Positions 1 to 8,822 of a stretch of 31,324 nucleotides of DNA are shown here, piece after piece (position 1 is the stretch's first letter; each line of letters begins with the position of its first letter). The stretch spans positions 386,185 through 417,508 of the forward strand of contig NC_017390.1 of assembly GCF_000026985.1 (NCBI RefSeq), written 5' to 3'. The notes under the pieces were generated by a model. That model was not told the DNA's origin. It saw nothing but the letters and a program-made list of their open reading frames with translations, and made no database searches. The position numbers were made by a program, and so were the translations under genes. Source of the DNA: Erwinia pyrifoliae DSM 12163. Lineage in GTDB: Bacteria > Pseudomonadota > Gammaproteobacteria > Enterobacterales > Enterobacteriaceae.

Positions 1-674
1 AAGAAGAAATTCGATTTTACAAAATACGCCAGGATTTAAACCCAAAGAATGTTGTTAAACCGCAACAGACCAACTCAATTGTAGAAACCGAGTCGATAGC
101 TTCGATTTCTCAGCAAAAAACGGTGGGGAAAAATCCATCTGCTAACAAAAGAAGTATTACTTCTGCGAAGATTGCAGTACAAGAAGAGACACAACTGAAT
201 GAATATGCACTGAAAAAAGTAGTTGCCAAGCCCAGTGAAGTTAGAAAAGCAAAAAATAACTTTGAGGTTGATGACAATGGGTTGTCTGCGGTCGTAAGAG
301 GGCTAAAATTAAATGACAAAACTTTTGATACCGCTTTACTTAAGGGGAATCCTGTGGGGCTAGATATAGATCTAAACTATCCATTGTCTGCACAGGAAGA
401 GGTGTTAAAAAGTGTAATTCAAGAAAAGTTATTGCAAATCGAAGCTGGTAAAAAGCTAAAAAAAATTGACGTTTGGTATAACCCTCGGACAGGAAGAATA
501 CATATATTAGATGGCCAACATAGATTTCTGGCTGCTGCCGAAAAAAGTATGCCTATTGAATTAAATTGGAAGAAGTTGGGATTTCCTCCATTCCAGAGAA
601 CATGGAAAGATACATATTACTCAAATGTAACACCAGCAAAAGAGGTTCTTAAAAACCAGAAACTACGCGCTTAA
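1..674 (+). CDS. C-terminal part of a protein with a ParB-like domain, possible polymorphic-toxin tip (partial at 5' end)
   Basis: The reading frame is open from the first bases of the window to the TAA at 672-674, so the gene starts outside; the GTG at 123 is only an internal codon. About 223 residues are visible. The first ~90 are polar, Ser/Gln/Lys-rich and low in complexity, like a linker. The last ~130 form a compact domain with DVWYNPRTGRIHILDGQHRF followed by LAAAE, which resembles the G-x-x-R-x-x-A box of the ParB/sulfiredoxin fold. Domains of this fold occur at the C-termini of secreted polymorphic toxins as well as in partition proteins and DNA-modification enzymes. The DNA is visibly AT-rich compared with the GC-rich genes that follow, suggesting transfer. 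No immunity-like gene follows on the same strand before the next gene at 772. The toxin reading is an inference; the family is not certain. Confidence 0.6.
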   Translation, partial: EEIRFYKIRQDLNPKNVVKPQQTNSIVETESIASISQQKTVGKNPSANKRSITSAKIAVQEETQLNEYALKKVVAKPSEVRKAKNNFEVDDNGLSAVVRGLKLNDKTFDTALLKGNPVGLDIDLNYPLSAQEEVLKSVIQEKLLQIEAGKKLKKIDVWYNPRTGRIHILDGQHRFLAAAEKSMPIELNWKKLGFPPFQRTWKDTYYSNVTPAKEVLKNQKLRA

Positions 675-730
675 TAAATTACAGGATCGCCAAATACTGT
701 TGTGCAGTCCTGTTCAGGCTGCTTATTGAC

Positions 731-760
731 AACCAAACGAGCTGACCTTTCCCGGTCAGC
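731..760 (-). terminator. possible terminator of the gltB-like/cysJ-like operon
   Basis: On the minus strand GCTGACC and GGTCAGC form a 7-bp perfect stem with a 6-nt loop (741-760), about 12 nt past the stop of the diflavin reductase gene, followed by a T-rich but interrupted tract. It fits the end of the minus-strand operon; the imperfect T-run keeps confidence moderate. Confidence 0.5.
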
Positions 761-771
761 CCGTCCGTTAA

Positions 772-2529
772 TTAATACACGTCGCGCAGATAGCGTTTCT
801 CTTTCTTCAGCTGGTCAATGTAGTCCGCCGCGCGCTCTGACGACATGCCGCCGAACTGACTGACTATCAGGTACAGCGCTTTATCGACGTCTTTCGCCAT
901 GCGTGACGCATCGCCGCAGACGTAGAAACAGCCGCCTTCCTGTAACCAGGCAAACAGCTCTGCGCCCTGTTCCAGCATCCGATCCTGCACGTAGATTTTA
1001 TCCGCCTGGTCGCGTGAGAAAGCCAGATCCAGCCGGGTCAGCAGGCCGTTTTCCTGCCACTTAGCCAGTTCATGGCGATAGATATAATCGTGTTCCTGAT
1101 GCTGGTCGCCAAAGAACAGCCAGTTTTTACCTTTCGCACCCAGTGCTTCACGCTCCTCAAGGAAGGCGCGGAACGGCGCGATGCCGGTGCCTGGCCCGAT
1201 CATAATCAGCGGGGCGTCGTTATTTGCCGGCAGGCGGAAGCCTTTATTGGGCGAGATAAAGATGGCTGGCTTCTCGCCGCGCTTCACGCGTTCGGCAAGA
1301 TAAGTCGAGCAGACGCCGCTGCGCGCACGGCCGCCGCTGTGGTAGCGCACGGAAGCAATGGTCAGATGAACCTGATTCGGGTGGGCCTTCTGACTGGAAG
1401 AGATCGAGTAGGCGCGGTGCTGCAGCGGACGCAGCAGGGCAACGAACTCGGGAATGCTTAACGAGCGGGTGGCATCCAGCTGTAGCAGATCGAGGGTATC
1501 TTTTCCCCACAGCCACACGCCCAGCGCATCCTTATCATCGTGTTGCAGCACATGGCGCAGTTCCTGATTGCGGGTATTCTGCCCCACCCATTCGATCAGC
1601 TTGCGTGAAGGCTCAGAAATCTCGAACTGGTAAGTTAACAGGTCGCCCAGGCTTCTTTCAAAGCCCGGCACCGGGGTATCGTAATCGGATTTAAGCTGGG
1701 TCAACAGCAGGTTAACCAATGCAGGTTCGTTCACCGGGATCACGCCCAGCGCATCACCGGCCTCATACTTCAGGCCGCTGTCGCTCAGATCAAACTCAAA
1801 GTGGCGAATGTCCTTGCCGGAATCTTCGCCGGAAAGACGTTTGTTGGTGACCAGCGTTGCCGCATAGGGGTTGTTTCTGTTGCTGCCGGGGATAACCGGC
1901 GCTTCCGGTGCGCTGTCCAGCACGTTGCCACTGCTGCCAGCGCTGGCGGCGAACTGTGGCATCGACTGGTCAAGCCATGCGTTGGACGGTTCCTCAAAGT
2001 CGATATCACAGTCAATGCGTTCATACACCCGTTTCGCGCCCAGCTGCTCAAGGCGCATATCGATGAATTTACCCGCCTGGCAGAAGCCGTCATAGCCGGT
2101 ATCGCCAATAGCCAGTACCGCAAAGTGCATTTGTTCAAGGCGTGGCGCGGTGCTGGCAGAGATCGCCTGCCAGAACAGCTGGGCGTTGTCCGGCATTTCA
2201 CCTTCGCCGTAGGTTGAGGTGATCACCAGCACATGGCGCATGGTGGCGAATACGTCGATATCCACTTCATCAAGGCTCTGAACCACCGGCACCAGGCCTT
2301 TAGCGCGCGCGACTCTGGCGGCGCTTTGCGCCAGCGCTTCGGCATTGCCCGTCTGCGACCCGAACAGAATATGCAGCTGGGTGGTGGCAGCCGATGCTGC
2401 TGCCCCGGCCGCCTGGGGCTGATTTTCCAGTACCAGCAGGCGTGAGTGTAACCCGGCAAGAAAACCCGCCAGCCAAAACTTCTGCTCGCCATTAAATGGC
2501 GCATCTTCAGGAATATAAGGAATTTTCAT
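772..2529 (-). CDS. CysJ-like NADPH diflavin reductase (sulfite reductase flavoprotein alpha family)
   Basis: 585 residues, close to E. coli CysJ (599). The domains are complete and in the expected order. An N-terminal stretch of about 50 residues precedes a flavodoxin domain with FMN loop FGSQTGNAE at 56-64 and TSTYGEGEMPDNA further on. The FAD domain carries HRAYSISSS near 373 and RSGVCSTYLAERV. The NADPH domain has IGPGTGIAPFRAFLEER near 445 and FYVCGDASRMAKDV, and the protein ends in YLRDVY as CysJ does. Such proteins pass electrons NADPH to FAD to FMN to a partner. The usual partner, the sulfite reductase hemoprotein CysI, is not next to it; instead it follows a GltB-like glutamate synthase by 51 bp. 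I infer that it supplies electrons to that enzyme. It could alternatively be a spare sulfite reductase subunit. The Shine-Dalgarno is weak, consistent with a second gene in an operon. Confidence 0.9.
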   Translation of the reverse strand: MKIPYIPEDAPFNGEQKFWLAGFLAGLHSRLLVLENQPQAAGAAASAATTQLHILFGSQTGNAEALAQSAARVARAKGLVPVVQSLDEVDIDVFATMRHVLVITSTYGEGEMPDNAQLFWQAISASTAPRLEQMHFAVLAIGDTGYDGFCQAGKFIDMRLEQLGAKRVYERIDCDIDFEEPSNAWLDQSMPQFAASAGSSGNVLDSAPEAPVIPGSNRNNPYAATLVTNKRLSGEDSGKDIRHFEFDLSDSGLKYEAGDALGVIPVNEPALVNLLLTQLKSDYDTPVPGFERSLGDLLTYQFEISEPSRKLIEWVGQNTRNQELRHVLQHDDKDALGVWLWGKDTLDLLQLDATRSLSIPEFVALLRPLQHRAYSISSSQKAHPNQVHLTIASVRYHSGGRARSGVCSTYLAERVKRGEKPAIFISPNKGFRLPANNDAPLIMIGPGTGIAPFRAFLEEREALGAKGKNWLFFGDQHQEHDYIYRHELAKWQENGLLTRLDLAFSRDQADKIYVQDRMLEQGAELFAWLQEGGCFYVCGDASRMAKDVDKALYLIVSQFGGMSSERAADYIDQLKKEKRYLRDVY

Positions 2530-2580
2530 CGCTTTTATCTACTCAATCCCGTTTCTGATTCACTGTTAACATTCAGTGTG

Positions 2581-5500
2581 TTATCCGGCTAATTTGCCGA
2601 CCGCTGCCGCCAACTCAGGCAGTGCCGCACGGGCAAACAGCTCTTCAAAGTCAGGCAGCCGTCCCAGTACTTCTCTGTTGCACGCATCCTGATACAGGAT
2701 CCAGCCATAAGTGGCCAGGCTGTCCATCGAACGAATATTACGTTGCGTCAACGCCGCTTTATAATCCGCCATACGTTTGGCACCGATCAGGCAGGCCAGC
2801 TGCTCATCACTGTAGCTTTCAATCGCCGCACGACCGTGGCGCTGTAGCTTACCGATCAGCGTGAAGTCCTCTGTCATCAGCAGGTTACGTACCGCTTTCT
2901 CCACCGCCAGATCCTGCACCGCAGTGCCTTTTGGCAGGCGGGATAGCGCCAGCTGCTGGGCGCAGCTCAAAACGGTGTAATTATTCAGCAGCACCAGCAT
3001 TTCCGGGGTGTCCATTGCGCCGTAGACCGGAACCGATCCGTTGGCGATCGGTTTACCCGCACGCCACGCGGCTTTAAATTTCGCCACCTGGTGACCCGCA
3101 AGCGAGGCAGACAGCTCTTCCAGCAGGTCTTTACGCGCTTTTGCCTTAAGGATTTCTGCGCCATCCTGGTACAGCAGCAGAGAACGCGGCATGACATAAA
3201 CAAAATGCTGGCTTTCCGTTTCCCAGTGGTCGAGTAACCACCGGGCGCGTGGCGAACCGGTGGCTTCCAGATGCCAGTTCAGCATCGTCAATACCGCCTG
3301 TTGATGCACGCGAGCCATCTCATTGTCATCACCGATCGCGCCGAGCATCACCGAGTCAGCGGCAGCGGAACCCGCCAGCGTGCCATACGGATCGTACTGA
3401 TAGGCGAAACCGCCGCTCATACCATTGCCAAAACCCGTGCCGTAGGTGCCGAGGTTCAGTACCGCGCCGTTGGTCATATACTCACAGCAGAAATCACCGA
3501 CGCCTTCGACCACCGCCGTGGCTCCCGAGTTACGCACGGCAAAGCGGTCGCCCGCCTGGCCCTGGGCAAACAGACGCCCGCCGGTAGCGCCAAACAGCGC
3601 AAAGTTGCCGATCAGCACGTTGCCTTCCGCATCCTGCGAGCCGCCGCCTGGCGACATCACGATAATCTCGCCGCCGCACTGGCCTTTACCCACGCCGTCG
3701 TTACAGGTGCCCTGGTGCTGTAGTCGCATACCGTCATTACAGAACACGCCGTACGACTGCCCGGCAGAACCGGAGGTGACAATCGTCACCGTGACCGGTG
3801 CAAGATAGCGGCGGCCGCGATCGTCCTGTAGCGCCGCCGGGATGCGGGCAACATGTTCGGCGTTCAGCTGGTGGTTGAGCAGGCGTTCGATATCGATAGC
3901 CAGCTGTCCACCGACGCTTTTATGACGGTTATTCAGGGTAATGCCGTTACCCAGGACGATCTTGCGCGATCCTTCGGCGACCAGCTGTTCCTGTAACCGA
4001 GCGATCCAGCCGTTATCCAGCACGAAGTCTTTTTCCAGATAGACCGGATGGCTGATTTTCACTTCGGGAACCACCGTCAGCATGGCGCGCAGATCGAGCT
4101 TGCCCACTTCCAGCGGATGATCCATCAGGTGCAGCAGGTCGGAGCGACCACGGGCTTCGCGCAGTGAACGCAGGCCGAGACGCGCCAGCATCTCGCGCAC
4201 TTCGTGTGCCACATTGATAAAATACTGCGCCAGCTGGCGCGGGTCGCCGTCAAACGCCTCGGCGTTGGTGGTCAGCCCCGCCGGGCATTTCACATTGCAG
4301 TTTTTCGCCATCACGCACTTCAGCATCATCAGTGCCGTGGTACCGAACTCGAAGCTGTCGCCGCCCAGCAGCGCGGATTTCACCACATCGCTGCCGGTCT
4401 GCTGCGCGCCGGAACAGCGCAGCAGGACTTTCTCACGCAGGCCGTTGGCACAGAGCGCCTGATGGACTTCAGCGATGCCGATCTCCGCCACGCGCCCGGT
4501 GTATTTCAGGCTGGTCACCGAAGCGGCCCCGGTGCCGCCGGTATTACCGGCCACGTTGATCACGTCAGCGCCGGCTTTTGCCACGCCAACCGCGATGGTG
4601 CCGATACCCTCAGAGGAAACCAGCTTGACGATCACCCGCACGCGGGCGGCTTTACAGTCGTGGATCAGCTGCGCCAGATCCTCGATTGAATAGGTATCGT
4701 GGTGCGGAGGCGGTGATACCAGCTCCACGCCCGGCGTACCGCCACGGGCTGCGGCGATTTCCACCGTCACTTTGGCCGACGGCAGCTGGCCGCCTTCGCC
4801 GGGCTTCGCCCCCTGGCCAATCTTGATTTCCAGCTCTTCCAGCATCGGATCGGTCAGATAGGCGGCCCAGACGCCGAAACGACCGGATGCCAGCTGCTTA
4901 ATGCGCGATGCGCGCAGGGTGCCATGACGCGAGTAGTGTTCGCCGCCTTCACCACAGTTGCTCATGCCGCCGACCATATTGGTGCCGTGCGCCACCGCTT
5001 CGTGCGCCGGAGCGACCAGCGCGCCGTGGCTCATCGCCCCGGAGGCAAAGGTGCGGGTAATTTCGTGGGCCGGCTGCACTTCGCTTAACGGCAATGCCGG
5101 AGCAATAGTGAAGATGCGCGCCAGGTAATCTGCCGCTGTGCCGCTCGCCGTCAGCAGCAGCGCATCCGCCGTCACCTCAGCGCGTGAAATTTCTTCACCG
5201 AAGCGTTTAGCCAGCACGCCGCACAGCGTGGTCAGGCGCTCCTGCTCGCTTTTCAGTCCGCTTACCTCATCGGTCAGGCGCAGCCTGAACTGGCCTTCGC
5301 ATTCTGCCACGGCCTCGCACACCAGCCCGCGCACCGCAAAGCCGTTGTTAACCAGCGAGTAACGCCCCAGCTTGCGGGTGAATTCCGCCTCGCTGTCGAC
5401 GTGGGTTAAATCTGCCGGGAAAGCCAGAATATCGCGCAGCGCCGCCGGACGGCGTTTGCGCTCTTCCTGCATCAGGCTGGAGAACTGGCGATAGTCAGCG

Positions 5501-8115
5501 GTAATGGTAAAGTTATCGATAACCTCGTCAGGAATTCGTTCAAAGCTGCTGTCGGCGAAGGATTTCGTTTTGATATGAAACGCATTATCCAGTTTTGCCA
5601 GCGTCATCAGGCGGATAAAGTTATCCTCCTCACGCGGTTTATCGGCAAAGCGGACAGGTTGCTCCGTCATATCAATAAAGGTACGTACCGCAATGGTGCC
5701 GTAGGAGTGACCTGCCCCTTCCGCCCGTTCTTTGAACAGGCCGAGCAGCGGAACGTCATTTTCACCCTGCACGCGCAGCGCGCTCTGGTGCCAGTCAACC
5801 GCCATCTGGGCGATAGAGGCAAAGCCAGCGCCGCCAACCGGCGTTTTGATGTTGGGGAAGTACTTTTTCAGCACGCGATCTTCGGTATCAAGGAAGTTCG
5901 GCTCAAAGAACTCGCCGCAGCTGTAGCTCTCCACGGTACACAGGCCGACTTTGCCCATGGTTTTCATCAGCGCTTTCTCGGCGGCTTTGGCATAGCGTTT
6001 GAAGGCTTTATTACCGCCTTCACCTTCGCCATATTTCTCTTCGGCACGCATCTGCACGCCCAGTGGATAGATGGCGGAAGCGCCAAAGCCCAGCGCCGCC
6101 GCGATATGATGGGAAGAGATGCTCTGGCCGCTCTCTACCACCAGCGATACGTCCAGACGTAAACCTTCCTGCACCAGGCGCTGGTTAATGGCGGAAACCA
6201 CCAGCAGCATCGGGATAGCGGCGCGCGTGGTGGAGAGATGACGGTCGGTGATCACCGCGATGCCACCCTGTTCACGGGCGAAATCAACCACCTGCTGTGC
6301 CAGGTCATCAATGGCGCGCTCCAGCGCGTCGGCATTGGCCGCCCGGCTTGCGGTATCGCTACCGATCACCGGCGTATAGAGCATTTCAAAGCGAGCATAA
6401 GGAGCCACGGTTTGCTCGCGCAGTTGCAGCATATCTAGGTGCGTCAGGATCGGCGTAGGAACGACGATCTGCTGACCCTTACTGCGACCTAAATGCGGCC
6501 TGGCACCAAGAGCAACACGCAGGGTCATGCCGTCAGCTTCACGGATGGAGTCTAACGGCGGGTTGGTCACCTGGGCAAAGCGCTGGGAGAAATAGTGCGC
6601 CATGCCGCCCTCATGGTCGGACAGCGCGTTGATGGCGTTGCCGTAACCCATGGCGGAGATTTTCTCTGCGCCGGTGGCCAGCATCGGGTCCATCATAAAT
6701 TTGAAGCTTTCCTGATTGTAGTAGTAAGCAACAAATCGCTGCCAGGTTTTGAGGTCACCGCCGTAACGCAACGGCGATCCCTGCTGTTCAGCCGGGATCA
6801 CCGGCAGATCCTGTAACAGCACGCGGGACTGCGCCAGCAAGGCCGGATAGTCCGCCACCGCCGCCAGTTTTTCCAGCGCTTCAAGGGTGGTGTAGCTGCG
6901 TTTCTCGCGGTGATCGTAATACAGCATCCCGCCCGCTTCGATACGGCCACGGCGCAGCACGCTTTCCGGTGGGAAGGCGATCTGACCCGCTTCCGACATG
7001 GCACCGATGTATTCGGCGGTTTCCACCGAGCGTAGCGGACGCAGGCCGAGGCGGTCGAGACGTGCGCCGATCACTTCACCATTGCCGAAAATCAGCGCTG
7101 CCGGGCCGTCGTTCTTCTCTTCATACAGAGAGAAGTACTCCAGCATGGCACGCACGTCGGCCGACAGTGACGGGTCGTTTTCCCAGGCGGGTGGCATCAT
7201 GGAAACCACGGCGGTGATCAGGTCGAGATTGTCTTCCATCAGGCGGCTGTGGATGCTCTGGTCCAGACGCGAGCTGTCCGATTGCCCTTTAGGGCGCACG
7301 ATTTTCTTACCGCGCGCCAGCGCCAGCGCGGCTTCCGCAATGCGGTTTTTACGATCGGTGTTTAACTCACCGTTGTGCGCCATCAGCCGGAACGGCTGCG
7401 CCATAGTGGTATGCGGATCGGTATTGGTTGAGAAACGCGTATGGAAGAACAGACCGCGTACCTGATGATCGGGATCGGTCAGATCCTTAAAATAGGGGAT
7501 CACTTCATTCGAGTTCAGGCGTGCTTTCAACACCTGAGTACGCGAGGAGAGCGACAGCGGGTACAGCCCGCCAAATTCACTTTCGCTAAAGGCGCGGGCT
7601 TCGATTTGCAGCAGGGCGCGATAAATGCGCTTCTCGAAATCAATCTGGCTGGTGATATCGTCCGGGGCAGCAAATATCCATTGCGCAATAGGCAGCTGGA
7701 AAGGGATCGCTGCCGGACGCAATACGCTGTTATCCAGCGGGATATCACGTCTGGCAATGATCTTCAGGTTACAGGAGAGCAGCGTATCTTCAACCAGCCG
7801 CTCGGCGTTGGCGCGCAGCGCGCTGTCTTTCGGCACAAAGAAGTTACCCACGCCAAAACGGCCTGCTTTCAGCGCCTGCCCGGTGATTTTACGGAAGAAG
7901 TGCAGCGAGAGGTCCACGTTAATTCCGGCTCCATCCCCCACGCCTTCGGCAGACATTCCCCCACGATGCGGAACGGTGCACAGGGCGCCGTGTGCCATTT
8001 CCAGCACCTGATGAGTTTGCGCGCCATCCTTACGCGTAATGAAGCCCACGCCGCAGCTGTCGCTGTCTTTCGATGGATCATACAAGCCGTAAGGGAAAGG
8101 TTTTGAGTTGGACAT
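2581..8115 (-). CDS. GltB-like glutamate synthase large subunit, enlarged variant
   Basis: 1844 residues, about 340 longer than typical GltB. It is expected to transfer the amide of glutamine to 2-oxoglutarate. Domains seen: a class II glutamine amidotransferase with Cys21 in SDSCGVGF, exposed only if a 20-residue propeptide is cut off; a central domain; an FMN/synthase domain starting near FASGAMSHGALVAPAHEAVA (~1017) with GEGGEHYSR and GAKPGEGGQLP; a cysteine cluster at C1267, C1273 and C1277; and the C-terminal GXGXG beta-helix (~1450-1570). Two parts are unusual: an insertion of about 115 residues (~895-1010) and a C-terminal tail of about 200 residues (~1645-1844) with no motif I recognise. 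Cluster spacing is Cx5Cx3C, not the usual Cx5Cx4C. A strong Shine-Dalgarno AGGAGG (8122-8127) supports the start. There is no gltD; a diflavin reductase follows. The position beside arcB is that of gltBD in E. coli. Confidence 0.88.
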   Translation of the reverse strand: MSNSKPFPYGLYDPSKDSDSCGVGFITRKDGAQTHQVLEMAHGALCTVPHRGGMSAEGVGDGAGINVDLSLHFFRKITGQALKAGRFGVGNFFVPKDSALRANAERLVEDTLLSCNLKIIARRDIPLDNSVLRPAAIPFQLPIAQWIFAAPDDITSQIDFEKRIYRALLQIEARAFSESEFGGLYPLSLSSRTQVLKARLNSNEVIPYFKDLTDPDHQVRGLFFHTRFSTNTDPHTTMAQPFRLMAHNGELNTDRKNRIAEAALALARGKKIVRPKGQSDSSRLDQSIHSRLMEDNLDLITAVVSMMPPAWENDPSLSADVRAMLEYFSLYEEKNDGPAALIFGNGEVIGARLDRLGLRPLRSVETAEYIGAMSEAGQIAFPPESVLRRGRIEAGGMLYYDHREKRSYTTLEALEKLAAVADYPALLAQSRVLLQDLPVIPAEQQGSPLRYGGDLKTWQRFVAYYYNQESFKFMMDPMLATGAEKISAMGYGNAINALSDHEGGMAHYFSQRFAQVTNPPLDSIREADGMTLRVALGARPHLGRSKGQQIVVPTPILTHLDMLQLREQTVAPYARFEMLYTPVIGSDTASRAANADALERAIDDLAQQVVDFAREQGGIAVITDRHLSTTRAAIPMLLVVSAINQRLVQEGLRLDVSLVVESGQSISSHHIAAALGFGASAIYPLGVQMRAEEKYGEGEGGNKAFKRYAKAAEKALMKTMGKVGLCTVESYSCGEFFEPNFLDTEDRVLKKYFPNIKTPVGGAGFASIAQMAVDWHQSALRVQGENDVPLLGLFKERAEGAGHSYGTIAVRTFIDMTEQPVRFADKPREEDNFIRLMTLAKLDNAFHIKTKSFADSSFERIPDEVIDNFTITADYRQFSSLMQEERKRRPAALRDILAFPADLTHVDSEAEFTRKLGRYSLVNNGFAVRGLVCEAVAECEGQFRLRLTDEVSGLKSEQERLTTLCGVLAKRFGEEISRAEVTADALLLTASGTAADYLARIFTIAPALPLSEVQPAHEITRTFASGAMSHGALVAPAHEAVAHGTNMVGGMSNCGEGGEHYSRHGTLRASRIKQLASGRFGVWAAYLTDPMLEELEIKIGQGAKPGEGGQLPSAKVTVEIAAARGGTPGVELVSPPPHHDTYSIEDLAQLIHDCKAARVRVIVKLVSSEGIGTIAVGVAKAGADVINVAGNTGGTGAASVTSLKYTGRVAEIGIAEVHQALCANGLREKVLLRCSGAQQTGSDVVKSALLGGDSFEFGTTALMMLKCVMAKNCNVKCPAGLTTNAEAFDGDPRQLAQYFINVAHEVREMLARLGLRSLREARGRSDLLHLMDHPLEVGKLDLRAMLTVVPEVKISHPVYLEKDFVLDNGWIARLQEQLVAEGSRKIVLGNGITLNNRHKSVGGQLAIDIERLLNHQLNAEHVARIPAALQDDRGRRYLAPVTVTIVTSGSAGQSYGVFCNDGMRLQHQGTCNDGVGKGQCGGEIIVMSPGGGSQDAEGNVLIGNFALFGATGGRLFAQGQAGDRFAVRNSGATAVVEGVGDFCCEYMTNGAVLNLGTYGTGFGNGMSGGFAYQYDPYGTLAGSAAADSVMLGAIGDDNEMARVHQQAVLTMLNWHLEATGSPRARWLLDHWETESQHFVYVMPRSLLLYQDGAEILKAKARKDLLEELSASLAGHQVAKFKAAWRAGKPIANGSVPVYGAMDTPEMLVLLNNYTVLSCAQQLALSRLPKGTAVQDLAVEKAVRNLLMTEDFTLIGKLQRHGRAAIESYSDEQLACLIGAKRMADYKAALTQRNIRSMDSLATYGWILYQDACNREVLGRLPDFEELFARAALPELAAAVGKLAG

Positions 8116-8530
8116 CGTGGGCCTCCTGAACTTCTTTTGACATTACCTGTATTTTTTTCAGGCACAGAGCGCAACGGAGTGTTGCCTCAGGCTCTGTATC
8201 ATTTGGTTGCCGCTAAAACGCGAACACTGTTAATCCGGGCATGTTATCTCCAGGCATGATCTTGACCGTCCTGAGATGATTTGCTCGCTAAAATCCGGGT
8301 CTCAAACTGGAGATAACTTGCATCACGAGGGAATCGTCTTGCTGCATAGATATGCCGAGACGCTGGCCCGTCAGGAAAGCTTCCGGCGAATTCCCAACTT
8401 ATCGGGAAAGCGGACTCAGGTCAAATAGCGGTTTTACTTATGCCTTTTAACACTCATTGTAGATTATCTTTTTGATTATTAAGAAAATATTAGAATTTTA
8501 TTCCCTGTTGTGCTGCCGGCGCTCAGGGTG

Positions 8531-8554
8531 GATAGTGTGAGCTGACTCACTATC
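8531..8554. repeat. imperfect inverted repeat, GATAGTG...CACTATC
   Basis: GATAGTGTGAG, loop CTGA, CTCACTATC: paired arms with a two-base bulge. It lies about 415 bp upstream of the gltB-like start and 570 bp upstream of arcB. It could be an operator-like dyad or a hairpin; no T-run follows, so it is not an obvious terminator. Confidence 0.4.
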
Positions 8555-8689
8555 GGGCGACGAGCAAATCTCTGCACCGTGCTGCTGACGGAGTTATTGC
8601 TGGCACAACATGCTGCGGAAGGGAATTTAACCGCATGAACGCACTGTTTTTACCATGTTGGTGTATTTGAATAAAAAAGGGGACAAGGT

Positions 8690-8743
8690 ATGAGCAAATT
8701 TGATTATGCCCGATACGGTTATTTTTTCACAAAATATGAATGA
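8690..8743 (+). CDS. possible 17-residue aromatic-rich peptide
   Basis: ATG at 8690 opens MSKFDYARYGYFFTKYE and stops at 8741-8743. A GGGGACAAGG purine tract sits just upstream. Seven of 17 residues are Phe or Tyr. Amino-acid-biased short ORFs can be attenuator leader peptides (pheL is the classic Phe-rich case), but no biosynthetic gene follows in this window and no clear terminator was found after it. It may simply be chance in a decayed region. Confidence 0.22.
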   Translation: MSKFDYARYGYFFTKYE

Positions 8744-8822
8744 TTATGCGCAGTTAAGGATGAGGGTGGTCAGCGTGTCGGCAGAAAGAAGCGTGCTGAA
8801 TTCAGAGCGGCTCTACAGATTA

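Noticed and set aside
123..674. GTG at 123 as the start of the left-edge gene
   Set aside because: The same frame is open to the left edge with no stop and no Shine-Dalgarno precedes the GTG; the gene is partial.
5575..6162. 195-codon frame antisense to the gltB-like gene
   Set aside because: It mirrors a GC-rich coding frame, has no recognisable domain and lies wholly inside a well-supported gene; the same applies to the 221-codon frame at 7441-8106 and the 161-codon frame at 4204-4689.
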